A stretch of 64,000 bases of DNA from NCBI GenBank assembly GCA_035610365.1, contig CM069432.1, positions 72,234,520 through 72,298,519 of the forward strand, read 5' to 3'. The stretch's first letter is position 1. Each line of letters begins with the position of its first letter. Positions 33,303-43,300 of this stretch are shown piece by piece. This DNA is from Aquatica leii (Eukaryota; Arthropoda; Insecta; Coleoptera; Lampyridae). The translations under genes were made by a program, and so were the position numbers. Below the pieces are notes generated by a model that ran no database searches, was not told the origin of the DNA, and saw only the letters and a list, made by a program, of their open reading frames with translations.

Positions 33303-33610
33303 TGTTTGTGAATAAGGTTGCGCTGGTGGTCGCAAATTAATGATATTAAATCACTTACGAGTAATCCGCAAGGCTCGGAATGGTGGCAGTCTTCTTGTGT
33401 TCAATCTGGCCAGATGAACGTGAAGCGAATTCACCGCACTAATATTTTACAGCCGCGGAAACTCGTTTGCACAAATAAAAGTTCTCGTTTTTAAAAATTA
33501 CGATGCGTGGTGTATTAACACTAGGAAACGAATGCAATGGGAATGTGGTGATAAGGATAAGGAACAATGAAAGGAGGAGAAAGTACAAATTGACGTACTT
33601 GGCGTTAACA
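33303..33610 (-). repeat. BEL 5' LTR
   Basis: 308 bp, one mismatch to the 3' LTR. It lies upstream of gag in the element's orientation and should hold its promoter. Confidence 0.95.
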
Positions 33611-33615
33611 TTGAC
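33611..33615. repeat. Target site duplication (TTGAC), right
   Basis: Direct repeat of 27478-27482. Confidence 0.9.
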
Positions 33616-34471
33616 ATTATTACTAAGTAGATCATAAATGTCGATAACATAACATGTCAAACGCTTCCGTGCAACTCTCTGTAGGCGCATGCTAAAGGTC
33701 GCGACCTCTAAAAAGGCTACGGCTTTTCTTCGATAAATTTTGAAAAAAACTTATATTAAAATACATTGCACGCCGCTTATTGGAATCACGGATAGTGTTA
33801 TAAGTCGGGTAATGTTATCAATTTATTAAAGAACGGGACGAATGGGATGCAAGGAAAGCATTTTTATGCATTAATGGTATCTTTGTAATACCAAAACGTT
33901 TGTAATATTACAAAGATATTCGCTCTTAATTACAATGCTACAAAACTTATTTTTATTATAAAGGATTTATGTGTTGCATTATAAAATTATTATTAAATTT
34001 TATCATAAAAACAAATTAAAATAAAAATTGTACCGCAAACTTGTCTGCTGTCTGCATTTACAACATTTGTCAAGACCTTTTGATATTAATAATTTGCTAG
34101 AACAAAATAAAATTTTTAATCGAAAATAGAATGTAAAACTTAGCTACGCTTTATTTCTATTATTATATTTATTTCATGTTTTTGCACGTATAATCACGAC
34201 TTTTGTTTGTTTTATATTATAAAATACATTAAAATTGTTACCTCTAGGAAGTGAATACAGTACAAATCATTGTTTTATTTGTATTTTTCAAATATCGTGT
34301 TTCGATAAATTTTATATTTTGGGCGTATTCGGACAGCAACCGTCATAATTTTTACTTTAATACATAAGTTAAGCATTAAGCTTTGTATTATTATATAACA
34401 TTTTTTTAAAATAGGCATTTCTTAGCTAGAACATCGGCAAAAATTTGTCAAATATTGACATCAACGCTATC
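33616..34471. other. Spacer between BEL and mariner
   Basis: No gene recognised. AT-rich, with no repeat shared with the flanking elements. Confidence 0.35.
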
Positions 34472-34473
34472 TA

Positions 34474-35556
34474 TCAGGTGTTAGAATTAATTCGTAGCGT
34501 TTTTTGAGAGAAAAATTACGATTTATTCATAATAAAAATTAAAAAACACATTAATTAAAATACTGTCAATTGTTTGTTATTATTGTTTCCCATCTGTAAG
34601 GTAGGAAACGGATACCCTGTCGAAAAAACGCTTTGTCCTTAGAGGCAATCCATGAACCGATCCAATTTTGACAATCTGTAGAAGAAGTGAAACTTTGCCT
34701 TCCAAACTATGAGCTATCGATCGGAGCAGGTAGTAATCTAAGGAGCAATATCTGTAGAATGCGGCATTTCTATATTTGTAGATATATTTTTATCTGATTT
34801 TGCGATGTGCGGTCGAGCATTGTCGTGTAGCAAAATAACTTTATCGTGCCTTTCGCTACATTTCGGCCGTTTTTCCTTTAATGCACGATTTAAACGCATC
34901 AGTTGCAATCGGTAGCGATCTCCAGTGATGGTTTCGTTTGGTTTTAAAAATTCATAATAAACCACACTCTGTTGATCCTACCAAATACAAAAAAGGAGCT
35001 TAGAACCATGAATATTACGTTTTGTCACTAATGTTTAGGGTTTTCCGGGCTTAACCTATGATTTTCTACATTTATCATAATGTATCCACTTTTCATCACC
35101 ACTAACAGTAATTCACAGGTTAAAAAACGCCTTTTAATGTTTTTTGGCTTTAATTCATGTGGGCCTAATTTTCTTCATTTTGGTTCATTCCTACAGTTTT
35201 AAGGGGTTTTTCTACAGTTGATAAATCAACCCTCAACGATGTAGAAAACTCTTCAAATGTTTGAGATATGTTCACTATAAGCTTCTTCTAAAATTTGATG
35301 ACTTTCCACAGCACTTTTATTCATATTAAAGTAATAGAGTAAAATGCTCTGCAAAAACACTTTATTTGACAAAAATTTTGACATATTTAAACAATTGCAA
35401 CTTGTTGTTAATAACAATTGAAAAATAAGATGTGTTGAAAAAATAACACCTGATAACTGCTGATTTACGATAAATTTGTTTCTGAAGGTAAAAACCGAAT
35501 ACTGTAATATCTATGCCATCTATCGTAAAACGCTACGAATTAATTTCAACACCTGA
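34474..35556 (-). mobile_element. Mariner element with complete TIRs
   Basis: The ends are TCAGGTGTTAGAATTAATTC (left) and, on the opposite strand, TCAGGTGTTGAAATTAATTC (right), continuing in common to GTAGCGTTTT, so about 30 bp with two mismatches. Both ends are flanked by TA (34472-34473 and 35557-35558), the mariner target duplication. The total of 1083 bp is a little short of the usual 1.2-1.3 kb, so there are internal deletions. It encodes a broken transposase on the minus strand. Confidence 0.92.
34600..35390 (-). pseudogene. Mariner transposase
   Basis: Frames on the minus strand from about 35385 give an N-terminal segment with YYFNMNKSAVESHQIL (family ...F-N-x-K-K-x-A-x-E-S-H-x-x-L), GPHELKPKNIKRR (family W-V-P-H-E-L), VSGDEKWIHYD (family [VT]-G-D-E-K-W, first catalytic Asp), then an open 75-residue piece with VYYEFLKPNETI, RYRLQLMRLNRALKEKRP and ILLHDNARPHIAKS (second catalytic Asp in H-D-N-A-R-P-H). 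The third Asp site reads TDIAP followed by a stop, where a base seems lost before D-Y. The gene is interrupted by several frameshifts and stops. Confidence 0.88.
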
Positions 35557-35558
35557 TA

Positions 35559-37180
35559 TATTTTACAGTACTTAAACCCCTTTTCTTAAAAAATATATTA
35601 TTGATTTGATTATGTACAATAAAGGTCAATTTAATGCAACTTACCTGCACAATCATTATAAAAAAAGTATTTAATTTTGAGTAAAGTAAAGTGTATCAAG
35701 TTATAGTAATTTTTTAAAAATGTTTAACCATTTAATACAATTTATCTATAATTTGCAATAACTATTTAAAATTTTACAAAAAATTTTTAAACGTTTGATA
35801 ATAACAAAAGCATATATTTAAAATAATTACAACTAAAATTGTATTACAAATGCTTTCTGTTCAACTAGGTTTTGTTATAGCTATGTGATACATATATATT
35901 AATGTTGTAAGATTGCTTATAATAATTATTTATAAAAATATTTAAGTTTTCAATTTTTTTTCTCTTTTTTTTAGCAAAATATAAACACAATAGTAATATA
36001 ATTAGTTTAAACGTTTAAGACAGTTGTTCAAAATATGTAAATAAAAAACTATTTTGTTCAAGTTAAAATATATAATTTAAAAAGCATAAAAAAAGACAAT
36101 AAAAAGTTACTATTAATAAACAACAAAAATATTAAAAAGTTACTAAAGGGTTTTTAAACAAAAGGCAATATTAACTAAAACTTAAGTTATAATTAATTTT
36201 ATAATATAAACTCATATTTTGTATTTTAGCAAGATTTATTTTATTAATTTTTCAAGTAATGAAACACTCATTACCATTATGGCTGTTTTTGTAACCGTTT
36301 TAATTAACTTCCGTATAAATATATACAGAAATTGAAATTTATATCATTAGCATTTTAAACAACAACTACAAAACAAAATAATATTACAAATAAATTGCCG
36401 TTCAATATAATTAGCTAAATTTAAAATTTATCTCAAAAGTAAATTTTAGAAAATTTAAAGTACATGTATTTAATATTTACTTTATAAACATCTAATAGAT
36501 AAACAGGTTTTGTATGCTATACATAGACGTACTAGCAAAAACAACATTATTTTATACTACTATCAATTAATATCATAATTAAAATTGTTATCACTTTTTC
36601 CATCAAAAACACTAATATTTTGTATTATCAATTCAAATGTAACAGTTTGATGCCAATTGTATTTTCAATTACGTTAAATTTACTTCTTGACCTTTATTGT
36701 TAATATCTTATAACCGTATTAAATAAATCATTACTTGTCGCAATAAAGTTTTAAAATAAGGAAATTAATAAAATGATAAATGTATTTAAAAAAACAGCGT
36801 TACATGAAAACAGTTTGAATAACTGTAATATGAAGCTTAGCGAGTAATCCTAAGTTGATATGAAATTCATACAGCGGTAATAATATGAATAACAAAAGAA
36901 ATTTTAATTAACTAAAAAAAATAAATGATTTGTTTATTAGTGTATTAACTTGTATTTCTTACTGTCTATATGCTCTAAAAAGACAAAACGGTCGTTTAGT
37001 AGTTCACTCTGTTGGCATTTGCTCAACTGCATTGACATTTATTTCTTCAATGTTTTTTACGTTGTGGTTTTGGCCCGCGGTATATTCAAAACTTACTTGA
37101 ATTACGCGGGTCAACATTTCTACCTTTATAGCAGTTTACAAATTACTGTCTCTGCCATCATACTTTGTTACTTTAATGTA
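35559..37180. other. AT-rich stretch without recognisable gene
   Basis: Nothing supported. An open plus-strand stretch from 36950 to 37246 has no match I recognise, and it runs into a repeat that has a counterpart beyond the gypsy element. Confidence 0.4.
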
Positions 37181-37184
37181 CTAA

Positions 37185-37310
37185 TACGAATGCGGACTTA
37201 TAGCTTTATATTAACAATTTATGTTAGTAACATAAATGAGATATGATGGCAGACCTATTTCACATAGTGTAAATTTACTACATAACAAAATGTGATATGT
37301 AAATGCCTAT
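37185..37310 (+). repeat. Diverged repeat, left copy (flanks the gypsy element)
   Basis: Shares TATAGCTTTAT, TTAGTAACATAAAT and ATAGTRTAAATTTA in the same order and spacing with 42395-42480. It also contains a hairpin: TCTGCCATCATA at about 37150 and TATGATGGCAGA at about 37241. Confidence 0.5.
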
Positions 37311-37396
37311 ATAAATAAAAACGTTGAAAGCTGATTTGGCACCTGTGTAATTCAAATAAGTTTTGAGTAGTGCGAGCTAAAATTACAACGTATAAC

Positions 37397-37401
37397 ATTG
37401 T
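37397..37401. repeat. Target site duplication (ATTGT), left
   Basis: Direct repeat of 42261-42265, immediately outside the gypsy LTR. Confidence 0.8.
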
Positions 37402-37509
37402 TGTAACAACTTTGAATTAACATTTACGTGGTCGGGGAGATAAACACCTTTCACGACGAATGTAGAATGATAACTGTTTATTATTACAATTATAAGCATA
37501 AACATAAAA
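37402..37509 (-). repeat. Gypsy 3' LTR
   Basis: 108 bp. Differs from the 5' LTR at about six positions, including the last bases at 37508-37509 (AA instead of CA), so the terminal dinucleotide is damaged. Confidence 0.85.
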
Positions 37510-37569
37510 ATTCTTAACCCTTAATAAAAACTAAACATAAAAATTTCTGTATGATAATTATAACATTAA

Positions 37570-37920
37570 TTACTTAATTCTATTTTGTAAATTATATCGA
37601 GGGCTGCATGAAATTTCAGAATTTTCATTTTTATTATTGCAATCTTTTATTTCTTCAACTTCCGTGTTGATTGGTGATTGACAGTTTTCATTAGCTATCT
37701 GTTTACAATTATCGGATTCATCAGGTAAAGGAAAAACCAATGAAGGTCTTTGTTTTTTACAATTTAGTGATCTAATTTGGTCTGAATGTCGTTTGACTTC
37801 TCGATTTTCGTTTACCTTTACATCGTAAGTAGTGCTGCCAATTTTGGATGTGATTTGACCTGTCACCCAACTTGGCCTAGTAGGATTTTTATAATCTCTA
37901 ACGAAAACCGAATCGCCAAT
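37570..37920 (-). pseudogene. Gypsy integrase C-terminal region
   Basis: Read on the minus strand: ...GDSVFVRDYKNPTRPSWVTG-type entry (frames around 37920-37860), TSKIGSTTYDVKVNENREVK, HSDQIRSLN, then an acidic tail ending RYNLQNRIK. Gypsy integrases end with a G-x-x-x-Y-x-V...R-H-x-[ND]-Q-[LI] module, which is plainly present. It is out of frame with the catalytic core (37923-38495). Confidence 0.85.
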
Positions 37921-37922
37921 AT

Positions 37923-38640
37923 TTAAATTTTACAATTTCCTCCCGCGTTTTCAATCTGATTAACAATTTTATTTTCAATTAAACGTTCGGTTTTGGGTAC
38001 TATTAAATCTAGCCTAGACTGTAACTGACGACCAAACATTAACTTAGCAGGACTAACTCCTGTTGTGAAGTGATCGCTGTTTTGATAATCAAAACGATAA
38101 CGATACATTGCTTGATCTAAATTTTTATTTTTCGAATGAGCTTTTAAAATTAAGAGCTTAAAATTTTGTACAGCATTTTCTGCTAATCCATTACTTGCAG
38201 GGTGGTAAGGAGCAGTTAAGAAATGCTTTATACCATTACTTGCTAAGTAATCAGAAAATTCGGTTGATAAAAAGGGAGGCCCGTTGTCGCTAACAATGGC
38301 ATTCGGTAAGCCAAAACGTGCAAAAAGCGGTCGCAGAACGTTAATGGTATTTGAAGCCGTTGTTGATTTTAAAATTTCTAGCCATTTAGAAAATGCGTCA
38401 GTAACAATTAAATATTTTGAGTCAAATAAAGGACCTAAATAATCTATGTGAAGCCTTGACCACGGTACAGTGGGTCTAGGCCATGGTTGTGACATTGATT
38501 TAGGAGGATTTGGTAATACAGATCGATATGCTGAACAATTTTTACATAGATTTTTGATGTCCGCATCAATCGAAAGCCACCATATATAAGATCGGGCAAT
38601 CGATTTGCACTTATTAATTCCTAAATGACTACGTGAATTT
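37923..38640 (-). pseudogene. Gypsy integrase catalytic core
   Basis: Open from the first Met at 38495 for 190 codons, starting inside the domain. The zinc-binding part (CKS-type and W-x-S-I-D-A-D-I debris with Cys residues) lies just upstream in a shifted frame (to 38640). Catalytic triad: D in LHIDYLGP, D in IVSDNGPPF, E in GLAENAVQNF. All three are present. Ends at the slip before the C-terminal module. Confidence 0.9.
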
Positions 38641-39640
38641 CGTTAAATACTTGATTTCGTAATTTAGTGGGAACTACAACACGGTAACCCCATACAATGC
38701 AACCATGTTCCAAATGCAATTGATCTCGTCTATAATAAAATGGTTTATATTGTTCAATTTCCGGTTGTTCAGATGGCCAACCGTGTAAACAAAGTCCATA
38801 AATTCGATTTAAAACTGGATCAGAGCGCGTTTCACGAGAAATATCTTTATGGCAAATTAATTGAGATTCTTCAAAATGATAAATATGACCAAAATCTGAG
38901 AGTTTATTGCTAATCAAATTCAATGGTAAACGTGAAAGCGCATCTGCGTTGCAATTACTTTCTGAATTAACAAATTTTATGTTGTACATGTAATTAGATA
39001 ACAACACTGACCATCGCTGTAGCCTACTAGTTGCTAACAATGGTATTCCTTTTTTGTTACCAAAAATCGATAAAAGTGGTTTATGATCGGTGATAATCGT
39101 AAAAAAACGTCCATATAAATAAATATTAATTTTTTTTATACCAAAAATAATTGCTAAACACTCCTTGTCTATTTGCGAAAAAGTGCACGATGCAAACGCA
39201 ATTGGTTTCGAATCACCATTGGGAAACACATGTGAAATTACCGCTCCAACACCGTACGGTGAAGCATCACAAGCTAAAGTCACTGGTATCATTGGATCAT
39301 AATGAACGAGCACTTCAGTCGAGATTATTTTGTTTTTTATTACCCGAAATGCGTTTTCACAGGTGTTATCCCAAAACCATTTAACATTTTTACGTAATAA
39401 ATTATATAAAGGGTACATTATTGTACTTAAATTACGAACGAATTTTACATAATAATTAACAAGTCCGATAAACGCTTTTAATTCTGTCACGCTTTGGGGA
39501 GTTTTTACTTTACTGATAGCTTCTACTTTATCGTCGCTAGTGTGTAATCCTCAGCATCTATGCGATAACCGAGATAAGAAATTTGTTTTTGAAAAAATTT
39601 ACATTTGTTCGGTTTAATAGTAAATCCGTATTGTAAAGTT
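38621..39640 (-). pseudogene. Gypsy reverse transcriptase thumb and RNase H
   Basis: The main open part (39490-38621) starts MTELKAFIGLVNYYVKFVRN (family L-R-x-F-L-G-x-x-N-Y-Y-R-[RK]-F). RNase H follows with LACDASPYGVGAVISH, KECLAIIFGIKK (Glu), ITDHKPLLSIFG (Asp) and NCNADALSRLP (Asp); all four acidic residues are present. Upstream frames 39640-39490 carry FTIKPNKCKFFQKQ and ISYLGYRI, linking it to the catalytic palm. Integrase zinc-finger residues begin at the 3' end of the segment. Confidence 0.9.
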
Positions 39641-39990
39641 AAGCCAAAACTTGCTTTAATCTATTAAAATGCTGTATTTCATTGCTACCGCTAACTAAAA
39701 TGTGATCAAAAAATATCACGACGCCTTCAACATCAGAGAAAACTTGTTCCATAATGTGCTGAAAAATACTAGGCGCAGAAGCTATGCCATAAGGCAATCG
39801 GAGGAACTTAAATAAACCTTTGTGCGTATTAATTGTAACAATGTTTTGTGAACTTTCGTCTAATTCTATTTGAGCATAAGCCTGAGATAAATTAATTTTA
39901 CTAAAAATTTTACCATCCTTAAGACCAGCAAACAAATGTTCGATTAATGGGATCTGATATTTATATCCACGTGTAGTATTGGATTAACAA
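39639..39990 (-). pseudogene. Gypsy reverse transcriptase palm with altered catalytic box
   Basis: 98 open codons: FSKINLSQAYAQIELDESSQ (family F-S-x-[IL]-D-L-x-x-A-Y-x-Q-I; the catalytic Asp is here Asn), THKGLFKFLRLPYGIASAPS, then GVVIFFDHILVSGSNE where the family has Y-L/V-D-D-I-L-V. Two catalytic acidic positions are thus lost (D to N in motif A; D to H in the Y-x-D-D box). It is out of frame with the preceding protease segment by one base near 39950. Confidence 0.9.
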
Positions 39991-40620
39991 AAATTTTAAA
40001 ATTACCGCAAATGCGCAAATTTCCGTCTTTTGAATTACAGGTACTATTGGAGTTCCCCATTCGGCATGTTCTACCGGTGACAAAATTCCATTCTTTACCA
40101 AATTATTCAATTCATTTTCAACTTTAGATTTTAAAGAAAACGGCAAAGGCCTAGCTTTACAAAATATTGGTATTGCATTATCTTTTAAAACTAATTTTGC
40201 TTTACCTCCGTTAAAAATTCCGAGCTTATCAGTAAATACATAAGGAAATTCTTCAATTATTTTTACAACATTTGTATCGTTAGTTATATTATTAATTGTT
40301 AAATTATTCAATTTAGAGTTTACTATAACATCGATACGTAATTTTCTTAACCACTGACGGCCTAATAAAGATGGACCTCCATTAGGTACAATATACAATT
40401 TAAGATTTTCAACTACATTTTCATATTTTACGTTAACTTTAATAAAACCGCTAAGAATAATTGTATTTCCATCGTAAGATTTTAATTTCATGTTGGTTTG
40501 AAAGATATTAAAATCGTTGAACTTTTCAACGTATGTTGATTCTGATATGACGGAAATTGCAGAGCCCGTATTTTTCGATATTCAGTGAAATAACAAATGG
40601 TTTACTATTATCATTAATTT
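39961..40620 (-). pseudogene. Gypsy protease and reverse transcriptase start
   Basis: The protease reads NTGSAISVISESTYVEKF near 40580-40520; the family motif is D-T-G-[AS]-x-x-S, so the catalytic Asp is Asn here. It continues in frame with YIVPNGGPSLLGRQWLRKL (family L-[LI]-G-R-x-W-[LI]) and then the start of reverse transcriptase: KAKLVLKDNAIPIFCKARPL, PFSLKSKVENELNNLVKNGI and EWGTPIVPVIQK. A stop interrupts the lead-in at about 40590. Confidence 0.88.
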
Positions 40621-40688
40621 TATTAAATAGGCTTCAGAGTCCGAACTTGCAGTTTCAACGTAAAAATTTTTATGCGGATTAATTTTTG

Positions 40689-41293
40689 AAGTGAAACTTC
40701 TTTATCGGCGTTGGAAAAAAATTTACCGTCACATTTTTCGCTTACGCGTCACATTTTTTTTTGGTTACGCGTCACATTTTTTATCGTCACATTTTTTATC
40801 GTCACATTTTTTAAATTTAAAATATTTAAGGTTAACCTCAGTTTCTGATTGAACGATGACATTTTAAATTTAATATATTTAAGGTTAACCTCAGTTTCTG
40901 TTTGAACGATGACAATGATATTAATAATTCTATTTCAATTAATAAAATGCTGTAATAATCTTAGTAGCAAAAAGTTAAAGTGAAATAATTATATTATTTG
41001 TATTCATGTCTATTATAATAAAATCCTTTTGTTTAAAATTTATCTAATTTTAAATTTAAAATATTTAAGGTTAACCTCAGTTTCTTATTGTAATTAATGG
41101 CTTATGGTAACTGAAATATGAAATTGAATCTACAAAAATCAGTTAATTGATTTACAAAAATTTGTATTCATGTCTATGATAATAAAATCCTTTTGTTTAA
41201 AATTTATCTAATTTAACTTTATTTAACCAATTTCTGAAAAGTTGCATGTAGATCATTTTGCGAAAAATAAGGTCATAAAGAAGTTTCACTTCT
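40689..41293. mobile_element. 605 bp inverted-repeat element inserted in the gypsy
   Basis: The ends read AAGTGAAACTTCTTTAT (left) and, on the other strand, the same 17 bases (right), a perfect inverted repeat. It interrupts the gypsy frame between the gag zinc knuckles and protease. The interior is built from repeats: GTCACATTTTT several times (40727-40813), a unit with TTAAGGTTAACCTCAGTTTCT at about 40830, 40882 and 41066, and TATTCATGTCTAT-plus-AATAAAATCCTTTTGTTT at about 41001 and 41166. No coding capacity. Target duplication is not clear because the flanks are T-rich. Confidence 0.75.
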
Positions 41294-42098
41294 TACATGT
41301 GTACACTAGTACACGCCCTAATTTTTTATTTGTGTTTGTATGAGAACGAACGTATTGAACGTGGCCTAACTTACCGCACAAATTACATTTTGCATTTTTA
41401 AAAATACAAGTAGCCGTTACGTGATTATTGCGACCACAACATTGACAGGCACGCTGATCACGACCAGGAGTAGACGCTGAATATCTTCCATGTTTTGAAC
41501 TGGTGCGACGGCCACCTGCTTGCTGCAGTTGATGAATTGAAGACTGCTGTATAGGTATACTAGCTTCCGTTAAAGTAACATCTTTTTTGGCTGCTTCCAT
41601 ATTAACTGATAGTTCATACGCTTTTGCATATGACAATTGCTTTTCGGAAAATAAACGTTGTTTAATTATGTCGTTACGTAAACCATAGACTAACTGATCC
41701 CGCAAATTTTCTTCTAAAGCATCTTTAAAATCACAAGATTTTGCTAGATTTTTCAAAGCCGCTACATACTGTGCCACCGATTCGTTCATTACCTGTCGAC
41801 GCTGCCTAAACTTGTATCGTTCAGTTATCGCCGATGGTTCTGGTTGTAAATTTTTTTTAACAATTTTCACTAAAGCACTGTAACTTTTATCAGCTGGATT
41901 ATCAGGGCTGCATAAATCTACCATTAATTCGTAGGTATCGTCACCAACTACTGTTAATAACGTTGGCACTTTTATATCTTCTTCAATTTTATTTGTTATA
42001 AAATATGGTTCAAGACGGGCAATATATGTAGACCAATTTTTAGCACCTAATTGAAACTCACTAATTTTACCGACCGACATGTTAATTAATTTTAACAC
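41286..42098 (-). pseudogene. Gypsy (Mag-like) gag
   Basis: 270 codons from an ATG at 42098, about 55 bases after the 5' LTR; a second Met six residues later (MSVGKISEFQLGAKNW) may be the usual start. The N-terminal part reads W-S-T-Y-I-x-R-L-E-x-[FY]-F, then TLLTVVGDDTYELM and FRQRRQVMNESVAQYVAALK, as in Mag gag. One complete zinc knuckle CQCCGRNNHVTATC follows; the second (CNLCGKLGHVQYVR) lacks its last Cys. The last codons run into the inserted inverted-repeat element, which cuts gag from pol. Confidence 0.92.
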
Positions 42099-42133
42099 AA
42101 TTTAATGTTACACTTAATTATAATAAATTATAC

Positions 42134-42152
42134 GGGTTCAACTCGTCGCCAA
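42134..42152 (-). other. Gypsy primer binding site
   Basis: On the minus strand, TGGCGACGAGTTGAACCC follows the 5' LTR after one base. A TGGCGAC start is common in insect gypsy elements. Confidence 0.65.
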
Positions 42153-42260
42153 TGTAACAATTTTGAATTAACATTTACGTAGTCGGGGAGTTAAACACCT
42201 TTCACGACGAATGTAGAATGATAACTGTTTATTATTACAAATATAAACATAAACATAACA
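42153..42260 (-). repeat. Gypsy 5' LTR
   Basis: 108 bp, TGTAACAA...CATAACA on the plus strand. About six differences to the 3' LTR. Confidence 0.88.
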
Positions 42261-42265
42261 ATTGT
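42261..42265. repeat. Target site duplication (ATTGT), right
   Basis: Direct repeat of 37397-37401. Confidence 0.8.
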
Positions 42266-42384
42266 AAAATAAACAATGTCCATAAAAATGTAAAAATGGC
42301 ACCAGAGTGAAGCATTAGATAATTGTTTCACCATTTTGGTTTCTTTCAGCAATGGAAAAACACTTGAATGTACTTTCTAAATGC

Positions 42385-42500
42385 ATTAACAAATCTATAG
42401 CTTTATGGTAACAAATGATATTAGTAACATAAATAAAATATAATGACAAAACCATCTCATAGTATAAATTTAATACTTAAACAAATTTAATCTGTAAATT
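42385..42500 (+). repeat. Diverged repeat, right copy (flanks the gypsy element)
   Basis: Counterpart of 37185-37310 in the same orientation: TATAGCTTTAT, TTAGTAACATAAAT, then CATAGTATAAATTTA. Identity looks roughly 65-75% by eye. Confidence 0.5.
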
Positions 42501-42802
42501 TATACTATCACATGGCTCTGCATCATAATTGATTCATTCACTATCATTTTACAACGTATATCACCAGGTATTTCAATTTGTTTTATTCGCTTTGTTTTCT
42601 TTAAAACAATTTAAGTAATTTCGCATTAAGTTATTGAAGTTATTTCACGTTTTTAAATTCATCTTAAGTGTATATTATAATTTATTAAGTATATATTTAG
42701 TGCGTTTGCAGTTGAATCATTTAGGTTGATTTTATATTACATTTTAAATCCACATTTTAATTTATTACTTCCGTTAGACATTTTTAATATTGGGTTTTAA
42801 AG

Positions 42803-43300
42803 TTAATCTTTATGATTATAATTGAATATTTTACTTTTGGATATTTTTGTTTTGTTAACGTTGCATTTCTTGCCCTTTTTCCACGACTTTGTTGTATTGT
42901 TTTCTTTCACAATTTTTATTGGAAGTGGTGGTAGACCAAGTTTATAAGTAAGTATGAGTGATTTTGTCTTTTTTTGGGGAGAGTTGTTCACAAACTTACC
43001 AGTACCGGTAAATATCGAAACGTAAATTCCGGGATGTAAATCAACCCTTAAAACAATTTGGTGGCTTCCGTGGGAATTAATGATAAGGAGCTTAGTCAAT
43101 GTTTAGTTCTTTTGGTGGAAATAGTTCCCGGTTTGTAGATTAACAGTTTTTAATATTTTACTTGTTTCTGAGTCTTTTAACGCATCGAAGAATTGTGTGT
43201 CTTAAGCTGGTGCGACACAAATTCAATTTTCGCTTTGGTGGCGGTTTAACGAAAATCTTCCGACGGAATTTTTGCAGTAGGTAGAACCTCCCTTAAGTGA
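42803..43300 (-). pseudogene. Unrecognised coding-like stretch
   Basis: Minus-strand frames from 43300 give LKDSETSKILKTVNLQTGNY, then after a stop a 98-codon open run: TKLLIINSHGSHQIVLRVDL, HPGIYVSIFTGTGKFVNNSP, then LTYKLGLPPLPIKIV and a Lys-rich tail. The stretch is less AT-biased than its surroundings and has a protein-like mix of residues, so it is probably the remains of a real gene or element protein. I do not recognise the family. Confidence 0.3.

Larger units (their letters stand above)
27483..33610 (-). mobile_element. BEL/Pao LTR retrotransposon, full length but coding-dead
   Basis: Two 308 bp LTRs (27483-27790 and 33303-33610) differ at one base and are flanked by the 5-bp duplication TTGAC (27478-27482 and 33611-33615). 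The internal region on the minus strand encodes gag with three zinc knuckles, protease, reverse transcriptase, RNase H and integrase in BEL/Pao order. LTRs begin TG and end CA. A likely primer binding site (TGGTCCTACGCGCC) follows the 5' LTR, and a purine-rich GGTGGGCGG tract precedes the 3' LTR. The polyprotein frame is broken by three in-frame stops, two frameshifts and a deletion in the protease. Confidence 0.95.
37402..42260 (-). mobile_element. Ty3/gypsy (Mag-like) LTR retrotransposon, coding-dead
   Basis: Short LTRs of 108 bp (37402-37509 and 42153-42260) begin TGTAACAA and show about six differences. They are flanked by ATTGT (37397-37401 and 42261-42265). The minus strand encodes gag, protease, reverse transcriptase, RNase H and integrase. 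Right after the 5' LTR, TGGCGACGAGTTGAACCC is a good primer binding site. The gag style, the very short LTRs and the pol sequence suggest the Mag lineage. Protease and RT catalytic residues are changed, the frame slips several times, and a 605 bp inverted-repeat element sits between gag and protease. Confidence 0.93.

Noticed and set aside
39151-39384. Plus-strand 77-codon frame inside the gypsy element
   Set aside because: Antisense to the RNase H segment.
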